Below are positions 35,311 through 47,719 of a stretch of 64,000 bases of DNA, piece by piece. The first letter of the stretch is position 1. Each line of letters begins with the position of its first letter. Both the position numbers and the translations under genes were made by a program. The notes beneath the pieces were generated by a model. It was not told where the DNA came from. It saw nothing but the letters and a program-made list of their open reading frames with translations, and did no database searches. Origin of the DNA: Pseudofabraea citricarpa (taxonomy: Eukaryota > Ascomycota > Leotiomycetes > Helotiales > Dermateaceae); assembly GCA_029641185.1 (NCBI GenBank), contig JAPWGK010000012.1, forward strand, positions 248,001 to 312,000, written 5' to 3'.

Positions 35311-36559
35311 GAAAGTAGAATTGTAGCCGGATGAAATTCAGAGAACAAAAATGTCTATATTTTGTATGAAAGTTACGTTAGGGACCTGACAACTGCTAAT
35401 GGAAGATGCTTTTATGCAAAAGATAAAAATATTATGTCCATTTCGTCACCGTTTGTCCGTGAGCCTGGATGCTGGATGCTGAGGCAGGGAACCTCACAAG
35501 CAAGCGATGGTTTTCATAACGATAGCGCATCTACGTCTGAGTAATCTGTGCCATGGGTCGCGATTAGTTGAAGGACTTTGTCTTATTCTTGTAAAGTATT
35601 GGTACTTTGATAGATAAGAGTCACCTCGGCAACTGGAGATATCTTTGCTGCGTCATTTTATGTAGCCTTGATATACGTACAGCACACATGAGCAGTTGTG
35701 TGCTACTCAGATAAAAGTAAGACAAAGGAACCCGAGGAAGCCTTGGAGCCGACCTGATTAGTCGATAGTGTGAAACATTAGAGTTTGTGAAAGAAGGATA
35801 TAGTTGTGTCTCTTTCAGAAACCAAAGAATAATATACAAATTGCGAAAACCAATTTCCTCATAAACAGCATTCCAACAATGCCATTGGGAAAAGCATCCC
35901 TTTGCCCCTTTCTGAATATTATCTATTCTTGCTGATGCCGTCGGCAGCCCGGCATGACTGCGGTAATTCACAGCTGGCGAAAAAACCCGTCTAGACGAAC
36001 TGTTAAGTCAGGGTTCTTCCTGCCATGTGTTTCGGAACTTCCCTAGCCAATTTCCGGCAAACGATCACTGTGGCTGACAATGGATCGGCTCCGTCAAGGA
36101 TGCTAAATAAGCTTTTTTACATTCCTTTCTCCTCCCTCATACGAGGTCAACAAGCACTTGATCGAGACCATTAGATGTTGAAAATGCTGAAGTTCGACGT
36201 TTATTTTGGCTCTTGTTCTGCCTCTGTGATTTATAACACTGATCAAACATTTTCTGGTGAAGTTTGCGTTTTATAACATTGCATACGTTGCTTTCATAGA
36301 CATCAAGTGGGCCAAGCGCGTAAGGTATGACGCGTTCGGAGTTGCTGCTCCTCCATCCTACCGTCAAGCCTGAGGTGCTCTTAAAAGTATGAGAATAGAA
36401 AGTTTGCGCCACAATAAAGTCATCATCAACCCCAGATAAAGGGGGGTTTGGATTATTACTTCACCTTCATCTGCTCTTCTATACCGTCATTGATATTCTT
36501 TGCCTCACTCAATAATATATGGAGTGACTTCCTTTCAAAGGTCGGATACCATTGCCATA
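35311..36559. other. Intergenic, no supported gene
   Basis: Several short ORFs exist on both strands (for example minus 36,412-36,137, about 91 residues), but none has family features or a splice partner. The 3' part is the promoter of the glycosyltransferase. Confidence 0.55.
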
Positions 36560-37984
36560 ATGCAGGTGCAAAATCTCACACCGACCCACTTGCGGCTTCT
36601 TGCTCTTTCAGCTTTAATTCTTCTCGGGTTCACCGGCCTAATTTTTGAGTATCATTCGTTGTTACAAGAATCAATTATTCCCAAGTTAAGGAGTCCATCC
36701 TCATTATGGAATCCCCCAACCATCTTGGCAACGCCTTCTGCTTCAAATCTTGAGTTCTGGTCGTTATTTGCACCAATTTTAGCTGCCGGTGCTCCGCGAT
36801 GCCCGGAACCAGAACTTGTCGGCAAGGCAACTGCAAAATTAAGAAATCAAGAGGGAACCGTGAATGTCGGGAATTTCGTGGAAATGGAAAAGGCTGATGT
36901 CGAATCTATGCGAAAAACTCATGCATGGTTCGTAGATCAAATCCAACACCGGGGCCCGGCTTTGCCATACCAAGAAGGCACGCAAGGTATCGTCACATCA
37001 GCTGGCGCTTCATACTTCCCACCTCTTATTGTCAGTCTCCAATTTTTGCGCCGTACAGGCTCCAATCTTCCAGTCGAGGTTTTTCTTGCCACGCCGGACG
37101 AATTTGAGCCACTTATTTGCGACGAGATACTTCCGTCTCTCAATGCCAAATGTATCATTCTTTCCGACATCATCGACGAGTTCGAACTACCATTTACGTT
37201 TACGAAGTATCAGCTCAAGGCTTTTGCGATACTTTTCTCATCTTTCGAGTCTGTGCTTTTCTTGGACGCAGATAACTTTCCTGTCGAGTCACCAGATTCT
37301 CTCTTTACCGAAGAGCCATTTTTATCTCATCATTTGGTACTATGGCCAGACTATTGGACCCCAACTGTATCACCACTTTACAACACCATCTCAGGTTTGA
37401 AAGATAACCTATTAGCTGGTCGTGCAACAGTTGAAGCGGGACAGATTCTGATCTCAAAGAAACACCATTCGACAACATTACTACTTGTCGCATATTATAA
37501 TTGCTACAGCACTTATTTTTATCACTTGATGTCGCAGGGAGGGCCAGGAGAAGGAGACAAAGAAACCTTCGCAGATGCAGCACTTGTACTCGGAGCACCA
37601 TTTTACGACGTGAAGCAGCGCCCTAGACCACTTGGTACGGCTGGAAACGGGGCAGCTGTGCTCCAAGCACATCCGGCGGACGATGCGAATCGCACCAGAG
37701 ATCATGAAATTGCTCGGCCGCTTTTTATACATGCCAGCTGGCCACCGAAGTTGAATGCGCTTCATAACTTTCAAAAGCATCGCCAGTGGGGAACCAGAGG
37801 AAACTCGAAGAAGCTGTTTGGTCTTGATATCGAACCGATCGCGTGGGGTTTCATGGTAGAAATGGCATGCGGCACGAAAATCCAATTCCGAGAGTGGGGA
37901 GATAAAATCGAGCACGGAATCTGCGAAAGAACGAAGCAAAGCTATAAGGATATGTTCGAACAAGAATACGTACCTTCGCCCTGA
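36560..37984 (+). CDS. Mnn1/Mnn2-like alpha-mannosyltransferase
   Basis: A single exon; I prefer the ATG at 36,560 (474 residues) because it places the membrane anchor directly after a short cytosolic tail. An in-frame ATG at 36,500 is possible. It is a type II Golgi protein: anchor LRLLALSALILLGFTGLIF at about residues 10-30, then a stem, then the catalytic domain. Key signs are PLIVSLQFLRRTGSNLPVEVF, the YQLKAFAILFSSFESVLFLDADNFP block with the DAD metal motif near residue 234, and LVLWPDYW. This matches the alpha-mannosyltransferase family that extends N- or O-linked mannans. Acceptor linkage cannot be told. Not obviously linked to its neighbours. Confidence 0.88.
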   Translation: MQVQNLTPTHLRLLALSALILLGFTGLIFEYHSLLQESIIPKLRSPSSLWNPPTILATPSASNLEFWSLFAPILAAGAPRCPEPELVGKATAKLRNQEGTVNVGNFVEMEKADVESMRKTHAWFVDQIQHRGPALPYQEGTQGIVTSAGASYFPPLIVSLQFLRRTGSNLPVEVFLATPDEFEPLICDEILPSLNAKCIILSDIIDEFELPFTFTKYQLKAFAILFSSFESVLFLDADNFPVESPDSLFTEEPFLSHHLVLWPDYWTPTVSPLYNTISGLKDNLLAGRATVEAGQILISKKHHSTTLLLVAYYNCYSTYFYHLMSQGGPGEGDKETFADAALVLGAPFYDVKQRPRPLGTAGNGAAVLQAHPADDANRTRDHEIARPLFIHASWPPKLNALHNFQKHRQWGTRGNSKKLFGLDIEPIAWGFMVEMACGTKIQFREWGDKIEHGICERTKQSYKDMFEQEYVPSP

Positions 37985-39031
37985 TCCGATTCAGAGAGGA
38001 CTTTTCCATACGCCGAGAAAGTCGACAAGAACAGTTCAAAAGAAGTGAAATCCACAACATCCAAAACCACTCTCTAACCGAATATCATTGCAAAACGATG
38101 CATGTATCCAGTTTTACCCAGAACGTTCTCCCCAACGCTAATTCCTGATAAAATTTGGAATATTTACATGGAAGTGACCGACTTCATGTTGTATGGCGAT
38201 AGTTCTCGAATTAAGCGAACAAAAAAGGGGTTGCCGAGTCACGAAACTGGAGCCGGGAGTCACACAATGGCTTCCTGCCATTTGTCTCCATACCCGCCAG
38301 ACGCGACGACCATATTCCAGACGCGAAAAAAATGAGAAGGGAAAGAGGCAGCCTGAGAAGCATTGGCATTACATTACAGAGGCCGATGTTGATCTTGAAA
38401 GGTTGGGGGAAGAGGTTTCCCAGATATTACAATTTGGTCTAGCCAACAACAACATCGGTTTTGACTCTCCAACTCCGTGGTATTTTATTTTGTTTTATAT
38501 TTTCTACTTTGCCTGGGGATTGGATTTCAAGGATCGATCCATAGCCAGCTCTGCAATCTTTTGTCACTGCAGGTATACCACACTTCAATGTATTGAGATG
38601 GTTTGAAACAATTTTATTTTTATTTTAGATCGATAGTTACTAAGAGGAATGTATACATTCAATACGGAAAAAGCATTCTTAATCTGATCCGAAAAACCCT
38701 TGTCTAATGTGCCTTGTTGATTTATTCTGTTTTCCACTGTGGAAATAAGTTTCATGTGCTGAGGGACCAATAATTTCGGACTATCCCACTTTTTATCCCA
38801 AATGCATGAACTATGTCGTTAGATTAAAGTTGTATTTTGGCAAATTCTGGAGAATATCATGGGGGGCAAATAGTTTAAATTAAAATAACATTATATAAAT
38901 TGTTGGACAGCGAAAAAGTACATAGCCAAAAGGTCCAAAACCCATGACGAACAAACTCTATGGAATATTGTAAAGAAAGGAAGGTTCGGGTTTGAAGAGG
39001 TTAAAAAGCCAGCGTCTTTTAGCGAAGCAAC
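37985..39031. other. Intergenic, AT-rich, no gene seen
   Basis: Convergent 3' flanks of the mannosyltransferase and the SIT transporter. The ORF at 38,193-38,606 is poor in coding character and has no family features. Confidence 0.6.
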
Positions 39032-40950
39032 CTATATCATGAGACCCTTGTTTTGCTTCTTGTCAACGTTATAGTTCTTCCAGACCGCAATACAAGGAAA
39101 CCCTAGGGCAATGGTAGCGGTGGCTGCGATGCAACCGTATTTCTGACTATCGCCCCATGCAAAGTTGATCGCATCTCGAATTTCTGAGCCAACTGGATAG
39201 GTCATTTGGGTGATGTAGCCACCTAGATAGATATCTAGCCATTCCTCCTTGGCAGAATCTGGAAGTGCTGATCGAAGAGACTTGGGGAACACATTGGTAA
39301 AGATAGCAGATGAAACCGCGTATCCAATTGAACCGCCCAGGCTGCCGAAGAGACCCAGAATTGAAAGCATCATAGGGACACCGTCATGGTCAGCAGCAGA
39401 CATCACAGCCATATCTTGGCCAATGACTACGGTTCCACCTGCAATAGCAATAAGAATCTGGCACATGACGATATATCCGATGTTTTCGTGTTGTCCTCGG
39501 AAATGGATCATTAAGCCTGCACCTAGGAGCATCAATGGTAGTCCGAAGAAGAGGCAAGCATACTTGAAGTGTCTAGTCTGGCGTATATAGAGACCGAATA
39601 GTGGGGCCCAGAAGCAGGAACCTATGTTATAGATTTGAAGCATGTACCCAGCATCAGAGACACTGAGATCGTACACGACAATACAGAAATTGTAGAAGTA
39701 TAGATCCCACGAGTAATAACTGAGATTCAACAACGCTGCTAACAAGCAAGCACCGATGACTGTTGGCTGTCTTAGAAGTTCGTACCGAATGAATTGCTTA
39801 CGCGCGAAGAATTTCTCCCACGCGGCAAATACGAAGAAAAGACAGAATCCAATGACTTCCATAGCGATAAACGTAGCTCCTTTGTATTCGGCACGTCCGT
39901 AAGTTGTGAGACTGAAGGGTAGCAGTACCAGAATGAACGCTGCCATCAGTAATAGCAAGCCAACAACTATTGGAACACCCTAAATTAGCATCTGGTCACA
40001 ATGAGAGGATAAACTAAAAATGGCTCGTCACTGAGGGAAGTCTTACCATCAAATTCATGATAATAGTATGTAAGCGACTCCATCTTGGTTCGCTCAATGG
40101 TTACTCTCTTGTAGTGGCCCAGCTTTTCGGCCTTCCACTGGTAGAATTTGAATACAACCGCAAGTGGTAGGAGCACAAACGGAAAGACGATAGCAAAAGT
40201 CCCATATGCCCAGCGCCAAGAAGTCATTTCTAAGAAGGATTGGGCGGCCAGGGGACCAGTGAACGCAGTGCAGATAAATGGTGTACTCGCAAAAGCAAAA
40301 GTGAAGGCTCGATTTCGAAGTCCGGAAGTATCAGCGATAAAGACATCGAGAATAAGATAGATCCCGTTGTAGCCAATCCAGTAAAAGACGTATCCTGCGG
40401 CGTAGGTGGAAGGCCCCTTACACGAAGCAAGAATAATGGTTCCCATGACGAAAATTGCAACAAACACGAGCAGACTCTCAGCTCGACCCCAGATGTTCAA
40501 GGCCTTCGCAATAGGAAGCTTGAGCACACCTCCAATAATCGTCGCCAAAATGCTTGCGGTCGCGAGCTCGGGAGCGGATTTGAAATTGGCGTATGCATTG
40601 AAGATGACATTGCTGCTGATCGATGAATGAAGTGCTAGTACGAAGAAACAGACCCAGATCCTGAATTTCAGATAAAATGTTAGTTAAAGCCGTCCTTTGT
40701 AGAAATTTTAACTCAAGGGTGCATACCAAGCATATGTTGCCCAGACAGCCTTCTTATTCCACACCAATGCTGCTGCTTCAACCTTTTGAACACCAGGTAA
40801 AGCATCCTTAGTGACCTCGTTTGGATGTTGCTTGATTTCCTGCTCATTTCGAGCTTCTAAGCTGATCTGATCGGAATCGGTTGTTGACGTGACTTCCTCG
40901 GAAGTTTGAGAGACTGTTGGCTGTTTATGCCAAAACAGAGGGAGGCCCAT
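39032..40950 (-). CDS. SIT-family siderophore-iron transporter
   Basis: Exons 40950-40727, 40660-40047, 39966-39032; 590 residues, normal for the family. These major-facilitator proteins take up ferric siderophores through the plasma membrane (MirB, Sit1/Arn, Str1). The N-terminus is polar, then a [20 protein letters not shown] segment leading into TM1, as is typical. Fourteen hydrophobic stretches are discernible. Diagnostic stretches are [54 protein letters not shown] and [14 protein letters not shown], the last only after choosing the ATAG acceptor at 39,967 over the nearer TTTAG, which breaks frame. First gene of the siderophore cluster; two GATA sites lie upstream. Ferric substrate presumably the NRPS product. 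Confidence 0.9.
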
Positions 40951-42064
40951 GATGTCGACCAAGTACAAGGGATGAGATTTAAGTAAAAGAGACTGGGAAT
41001 GGTCGAATCTACCAAGAGTCAAGAAATCCAATCCGAGGGCGCTCTATTTAAGAAGCCGTAGTATTGAGTGGACCACAAATAACACAGATTAAGGTGAATA
41101 TTTTTCAAATTCTCAGCAGATAGAAAAAAGGGCAGCAATTACGAATGGCTGGAGGAGAGTCCCAAATCTGGATTTGTCCGCGCCAGACAAGGCAAGGATA
41201 ATATCCTCGGCGCTAAAGGGACACTCACGGATATTCCAACCACTAGTACAATAAGCCCATGCCTCCTTTTTACTCCGAAGCCGGAACAAAAATATGTTTT
41301 ACTAAATTCTGTATCCAAAGTTTTAAGACTCTCCTTTGTCATAAATTACTTATCTAATAGGATTATTCAGTAAGGAACTAGCTCGAAAGTTCAATTGTAT
41401 TGAGTTTTCAACAACGTTGTACTATAAGTGGGGAACGAAAAGTGCTTACTGGATCCTGGGTACTGGGTAGCGGTATTTGTGGCCACACCTTCTTTCTATC
41501 AAGCTTGATGCACATGGGTAATCCTATCGGCCCCATGTGTGGTAGATACCCTTGTGGTCCGGAGGTGGGGGACTTTTATCTGATCTTTTGATTACCAGAT
41601 CGCTGCCTACGAATTTTTCGTAACCTTGTCCGACTGGTCCCACCATGCATTCTCATGCATCTGCAAGAATACGAGATACGCATCCTTGCTTACTCTGACT
41701 ACTTTGGGGAGTAGCTATCAATCAGTAGCTATCAAACGCCACAATCACATCACCATTTCTATCTTGTGACTTTGCAGATTTGTCCGCACGCAAGCCCTCC
41801 TATCACCTCGGCTTTTGCTACTCGTTCTACTCTCCCCTTGAGTTTACAAAATTTGGATAGAAAATTTGGAAGCCCTATCTAGAATCACACCAATTACATT
41901 TTAAGATGGCCTCGAATGTTATTTCGCACCAACAGCATGATTATTGTAGAAATTCCACATTAAGCTGGTATCTTTTCTAAGACCTATGTATAACCTACTC
42001 TGCGTTCTAGTTTTCCCTATTCCTTATTATTTTCCACATTCTAACGTCTCACTACCTGAACTCA
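40951..42064. promoter_or_regulatory. SIT promoter region with SreA-type site
   Basis: Non-coding, 1.1 kb. TTATCTGAT at 41,576-41,584 is the exact reverse complement of ATCAGATAA, 626 bases before the SIT ATG. ATTAGATAA (reverse of 41,350-41,358) matches eight of nine positions 400 bases before it. The ABC gene's 3' end lies at the far side. Confidence 0.5.
41576..41584 (-). promoter_or_regulatory. ATCAGATAA site (SreA/Urbs1-type)
   Basis: An exact match to ATCWGATAA, the iron-repressor GATA element known from Aspergillus and Ustilago siderophore genes, upstream of the SIT transporter. Binding is inferred. Confidence 0.5.
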
Positions 42065-45000
42065 TCAGCTTTCAAAAGATTGATGCAACACACTATCCTG
42101 GTAAGTTTTACTGCGATCCAGAAGTTCCAAGTGTGTACCTTGGTCTACACATTGGCCTTCCTCAATTAAAAATATTTGGTCGGCTCTGTAAATTGTGCTC
42201 AAACGGTGGGCAATTGCAATGATTGTAGTGTTTCCTCCCAAATTAGCAATAGCTTCTTGAATTTTCCTTTCTGAGTCTACATCAAGAGCACTCGTGGACT
42301 CATCCAAGAGAAGTAAGCGTGGCTTTCGAACTAAGGCTCTCGCGATGGAAAGTCGTTGTCTTTGGCCCCCAGAGAACTGTTTTCCGCCATGGCTGCAAAT
42401 AGTTTCATACCCCTGAGGCAGCTCCATGATCACATCATGAATGTTGCTCAATTTGCAAGCCTCTTCAATCTCTGCCTGTTTGGGTGTGTACCCAGGTCTT
42501 GTCCCAAGGCCGATGTTGAACGAAACTGTACCTTCAAACAGAATATTCTCTTGGGGCACAAGTGCAATCTCATCCCTGAAAGAAGCAGATGAGATTCTCG
42601 TTATATCTTGGCCATCAATAATGACAGAGCCAGACGATGGATAGTAAAAACGCTCTAACATGGCAAATGTAGTTGATTTGCCGCATCCGCTTGGCCCAAC
42701 CAAGGCGTAGAATCGACCTGGTTCAATTTTGAGACTCAATCCATTGAGAACAGGGAACTTGGATCGGTTGGGGTATGAGAAATGCACTTTTTGTAACTCT
42801 ACTCCCATGGGCGAGTAAAGCTCTTTATTAGGCGAGGAATCGAATCCCTTGCTGGCCTCAAGATCAAAGCCAGGTTTGATCGGGACGGTCAATTGCGCAT
42901 CCTCAGCATCGGAATCAATTTCCCCTTCAACGGAGTTGGTGTTCACAAGAGTGGCAATGTGAGATGCAGCGTTTCCTGCCTTGGAAATATCTGGGGCAAG
43001 AGCAAGCATTTGTCCACATGATTGCGTGCTGAAGAGGAGAGCTGGTAAGACAATGAAGAACTGCGTTTGCGTGTATAGGCCTGATGCAATCTGCCTTGAG
43101 CCCCACCAGTACGCGAGAGCGCTGATAAGATGACTGATACTGAATGCCAGTGCTAGCCAGAAGTTCCCTACCGTGACAGCTTTCAATATCTCTTGGTATG
43201 GTGCTCGTAGTGAGTGCAAATATTCTTGGTAGAGCTGTTTCTCGAGAGAAAAACTGGAAACAACTCGTACATTGTCCAAAGCTTCCATAGTAATCTCCGT
43301 AGCCTGTGAAAATGCCTTCTTGTGTCGTTCAGCAAATTGACTTTGGACTCGAAGTTTCATCACACCAGCAAAAAGGAGGATGGGAATTGTCGGCACCAGC
43401 ACAATCGCAATTTTCCATGCGAAAGCAAATGAGATGATGATACCCGCAAAGAGGTTCACTGTTGTTGCCAAGAGAAGGCCAATAGTGCTTCCAGTGATGC
43501 CACTTATGGCTGATGCATCGCTCGTAATGTATGAAAGCAGTATTCCTGGACTTCGGCCGTTGGTGCTATGCCATGTTATACTCTGACTCAAAAGTGATCG
43601 AAAAGAAACAGTGCGGATACGATACAGCATCTGATCTGCTGCCCAGCCAAAAGCATATCCACCGATGACATTGGCGAAAAATTCAACGAGTCCGACAATG
43701 AAGAAGAGCAGTCCATATAAGTCACCGCTGTCTCGGATAGACACGGCTGACTTGCATGTACTGAGTCCAGCAACAGTATATCCAAACAGAACTGCGTTAG
43801 AGCTGTAGCTTGCACCGATGATAACTGACATAGCTAGGCCAAGAATAACCAGCAAAATATTCGGGCGAATGAAAGCGAATGCGACTTTGGTGGTGAGCCA
43901 CTTCATCCTTGGTAGAATTTTGTTCTCTTGTACGGACAACGTGGTGGTTCCCGGTGGCTTTTCACCTTTAGACTCGTCAATAGGATAGAGGTCCTTTTGC
44001 TTCTCATCCCGCACGGCTTCTGGAATAAGAGACTTGTCATCTGCTGTAGATATGATTTCAAACTCATCGCCAGAGACTTTCTCTTCTCGGTCGTTCCCTT
44101 CGTTGTCCAATTTTTGGAGCCCAACCATATGCGCATAGACTCCGTCTTGATCAAGCAGATCTCGAGGAGAGCCATGCTCCACTACCTGTCCCTTCTGGAT
44201 CACTACAACCTGATGGGCATCTTTCGCAGTTGCCAAGCGATGGGCAATGGAGACAGTGGTGATGGTTTCGGATACCTTAAGAAGCGCTTCTTGGATAAGT
44301 TTTTCACTCGTCGAGTCAAGAGCTGCCGTAGCCTCATCCAAAATGAGCAGCTTAGGTTCGCGAACAAGAGCAGAAGCAAGAGCAATACGTTGCTTCTGAC
44401 CGCCACTGAGCTGACTACCACTTGGGCCAACCCTTGTTGCTATACCGAATGGCAAGGCCTCGATGAAAGATAGAGCATTGGCCTGGGAAGCAGCATCCTT
44501 AGCTCGACGGATGATCTCGACAATGTCAGAATCACAACTTGCAAGCATTTCTTCTTCAGAACTCCCAGATTGGATCTGCTTTGCAAATTCAGCAATTCTC
44601 ATGCCGAGAATGGCGGAGGCCAGGTGTTGATGATGGCTTGAACCAACCAACCCATACGCAATATTTTCTAAGACAGAGCGGTCCAGCAATAAAGGTTCTT
44701 GCTGCACAAAGCCCATCTGTCCTCGTAGATAGGAAACATTCAGACTTCGAAAACTCTCTGATCCAGTATAAATATCTCCTGATGTTGGGTCATAGAATCG
44801 TTCCAAAAGAGCCACAATGGTTGATTTACCACCTCCCGATGGCCCGACAATCGCTGTATGCTTCTTGGCAGGTATGCGAAAACTGACTCCGCCTAAAATT
44901 GGGTTTTGTGGTCGTGATGGGTACGTGAAGTGAACATCTTGGAAGATGATATCGCCATTACCAAACACGGCATTCTTTTCTCCCTGTTCGGAGGTGCCAT

Positions 45001-46319
45001 CAATCTCTGAAGAACGATTGATAACTTCCAGTAGTCGTTTGGAAGCGCTTGCAGCAGCACTAAAGACATGGATATAAGGAGAAACTTGACTCAGAATAAA
45101 GGAAGCTATAGCATAGATAATCAGTAAATGAGCAACAATGTTTGAATTCGGAGCAGGGGATAACTGACCGTCAATCAATATAAAGATGATGGTGTATACA
45201 GCACCAACAGAAACCCCAGAGTTCTTGCCTTCTACTGAATCGGCGATCAAATGAGCTCCTTTCCAATAAGCCAGAGCATTCGATGAGTATGCAATGAAGA
45301 AAAGGGTTCCCATCTGAGTAGCATGTACCACAGCTTTCTTCAGTGCGTCCTTTTGTGCGCGAGACAAGTGAGCGGAAAATGACTCTTCCAGACGCTCATG
45401 AGCATTGAACGCATGTACTATCTTGAGATGGGAAAGACTGGAAGAAGCTATTGAAGTAGCATTTTCGACATGTTTACCCACGCGACTTCCAAACTTTGAG
45501 GCGAAGTAACCTCCCACTAAAGACATAGCGAAGAAGCATGGAACGATAGCGATGAGAATTCCGGCAATGAGAGGCACCTTGATAAATGCCACGATGTACG
45601 CAGTCACAAAGTAAGAGAGTGTCGCGATGTAGATACCCAGCTTTTCAGATGTCCCCGACTGCACGGTTTCAATGTCGTTCACCAGTCGTGACATGATATC
45701 GCCCGAAGATAAAGAGTCATGAAAGGCGGCTTCCTGTCGGATAACACTGCGAAAATATGTTTTGCGGTACCGACGAGCCAGTCGCTCGCTGAATAGACCC
45801 CAACATGCAGCATAAATATAAATGCTGAAAAAGTTGAAGATGGTAATATAGATGAGGTACAAGACCTTGGTGCGAACGGAGGAGGCATCATACTCGGCGA
45901 CCGAACATGAGACTGTGTTTAGCTCATTGATTAATTGACCAAGGACGATACCGAGTAGAGGCTCAGGGACTCCAGCTGCAATGGCAAAGAATGTCCCTAC
46001 GACCAGCAATAGAATATCTATCTTGGTATAGTTCAGAGAAAACAGCAACCGGATAAAAGTAAACAAGGTCTTGATATCCTTGCCGCTAGGAACGACTTTC
46101 GTCAACTGTCGAGGCTATTTTCTGGGTTAGCATTGGCCTCTTCTTTTGCTCTAAATTTGCAAGACAATTAACGACTGGAAGACAAGACTTCGGCAACAGT
46201 CGAGACAGAGAGTAATCTATTTCAAATTCGTGAAAACGTACTATGATTGCGGAAGCTTTCTTCTCGTTAATGGTCGTGCTCAATGGCTGGTCACCTTCAT
46301 GATGGCGCGATTTCGACAT
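42065..46319 (-). CDS. Full-length ABC exporter (MDR/ABCB type), SitT-like
   Basis: Exons 46319-46242 and 46114-42065, with a likely further in-frame intron of 63 bases (45168-45106: GTCAGT donor, TATAG acceptor). Removing that intron takes the protein from 1375 to 1354 residues and restores the usual GASFILSQ-like helix. Layout is TMD-NBD-TMD-NBD. NBD1: Walker A GPSGGGKST, signature LSGGQKQR, Walker B LLILDEATAALD, H-loop AHRLATA. NBD2: GPSGCGKST, FSGGQRQR, LLLLDESTSALD, AHRLSTI. All catalytic motifs are intact. An ABC transporter of this kind (SitT) lies in the Aspergillus fumigatus siderophore cluster; here it sits between the SIT importer and the hydratase, so export of siderophore or breakdown products is the likely role. 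A drug exporter is the alternative. Confidence 0.92.
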
Positions 46320-46814
46320 GATGGCGCTGGAGAGGAATAGAACATCAACGTCAAGGGCTCGAACTATCTATTCCCAACGACGATAGGAGCAGATCTGGCG
46401 ATTGGATGGCTGTCTCTCTTGCAGCACCATCCAGCCACCAAACAGGAAACCATAAGTTGACATGGTTATAACACGAGAATGATGTCTTCTCCGACCGTCG
46501 GTCACGATGGTTTGTTGAATGTGTGGGCTTGATGTGCCAAGATTGCAAAAGTCTACGTCGGCGACATCAAACCAGCGAGCATCCGCCCTTCGGTGGTTGT
46601 ACTGGTCGGTTAAGTGTGATAATTTCATGGGCAGTTGCAGATCTCGGTACCGTTACTGCAATGTACGAGGTACGCTGGGCTGAAACGGGTGCTGGAACGA
46701 CCCGTTGATTGCTTCGCTTAATTAAAAGCGGGCTAAAAGGAGTGAAGGGATGAATAACAAGCATATTCCGAACTCCGCATCATTAATCAGATCATCAGAT
46801 AAATAAAACTCAAA
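46320..46814. promoter_or_regulatory. ABC exporter promoter with SreA-type site
   Basis: 495 bases between the ABC start and the hydratase stop. ATCAGATAA lies at 46,794-46,802, 475 bases before the ABC ATG. It also overlaps the hydratase 3' flank. Confidence 0.45.
46794..46802 (+). promoter_or_regulatory. ATCAGATAA site (SreA/Urbs1-type)
   Basis: A second exact match to ATCWGATAA, upstream of the ABC exporter. A chance match to a nine-base pattern is possible but less likely twice in one locus. Confidence 0.45.
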
Positions 46815-47719
46815 CTATAGTTTGCAGACCCTCCACCTCGGCTTACGTTTCTCCACGAAAGCTTTGACGCCCTCATGAAAGTTCGGCCCCTCAATGAGCT
46901 TAGAGTACCAATTATCCACCAAGATGGAGCTAGCATCTTCTACACTTGCCACTTCCCATCCAAGATGGAGACCTTCCATGGTCACTCGAATACTATCTGG
47001 GCTGTTCGCTGCGATCGCCGTTGCCATTGCCACTGCTTTGGCCAATAGCTGACTATGCTCTACCACCTCCGTCACCAGGCCCCAACGCTCCAGCTGAGAT
47101 GCACTGAAAGTCAGCCCAGTCAAGGTTATCTGGGCCGCTCGTTGTTTGCCGACGACACGTACGAGACGTGGGAGAGATCCAGCCACGGCAGCAATCCCTC
47201 GTTGCACTTCCGGCAGCCCAAAAGTAGCTTTCTCACTAGCAATTACTAGGTCGCAGTTGACCATCATTTCAAAGCCACCCCCGAGACAATGTCCGTTAAC
47301 AGCGGCAATGATGGGTTTTGTGCCTCGGCGGCGAGGTAATCCAGCTAGGCCTGGCGCTGTCATCTTGTTGACGGCCCCACTCGCATTAAGTGCGTTCCAT
47401 TCTGTGATAATTTTATTTAAGCATATGAATCCAAGTTGCAATGAGAAGATCAAAAGATAGAGAAAAGACGAAAAAAGTGGGAAGAAGTGGGACTACCTTT
47501 GAGATCAGCTCCAGTGCAGAAGGAATTTCCAGTCCCTGTGATGATGGCCACATGTAGACTAGGATCATTGTCGAACCATTCCCACAAGCTTTGAATTTCC
47601 ACACTTAAGGCGAGCGGTATGCAGTTCATGTGCCGAGGTCGATTGAGGGTCAGAACCAAGACTTGCGGAGTAGGGAATGATATTAGGCTGTCCCGAACTT
47701 GGGGGTGTTGTGTTGTCAT
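46815..47719 (-). CDS. sidH: Enoyl-CoA hydratase/isomerase, SidH-like
   Basis: Exons 47719-47497 and 47401-46815; 269 residues, crotonase size. In fusarinine biosynthesis SidH dehydrates mevalonyl-CoA to anhydromevalonyl-CoA. Crotonase marks: VLVLTLNRPRHMN at the N-terminus, the first oxyanion-hole loop TGTGNSFCTGADLK, and the second, IIAAVNGHCLGGGFEMMVNCDL, followed by ATFGLPEVQRGIAA with the family Glu. The protein ends RVCKL; CKL fits a PTS1 peroxisomal signal. I chose the ATG at 47,719; an in-frame ATG at 47,788 would add 23 residues. Shares a 393-base divergent promoter with the acyltransferase. The SidH role rests on neighbours; the fold is certain. Confidence 0.85.

Noticed and set aside
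36137..36412. 91-codon ORF on the minus strand
   Set aside because: No family features; it lies in the promoter region of the mannosyltransferase.
38193..38606. 137-codon ORF on the plus strand
   Set aside because: Low-complexity and no homology; it lies in the convergent intergenic region.
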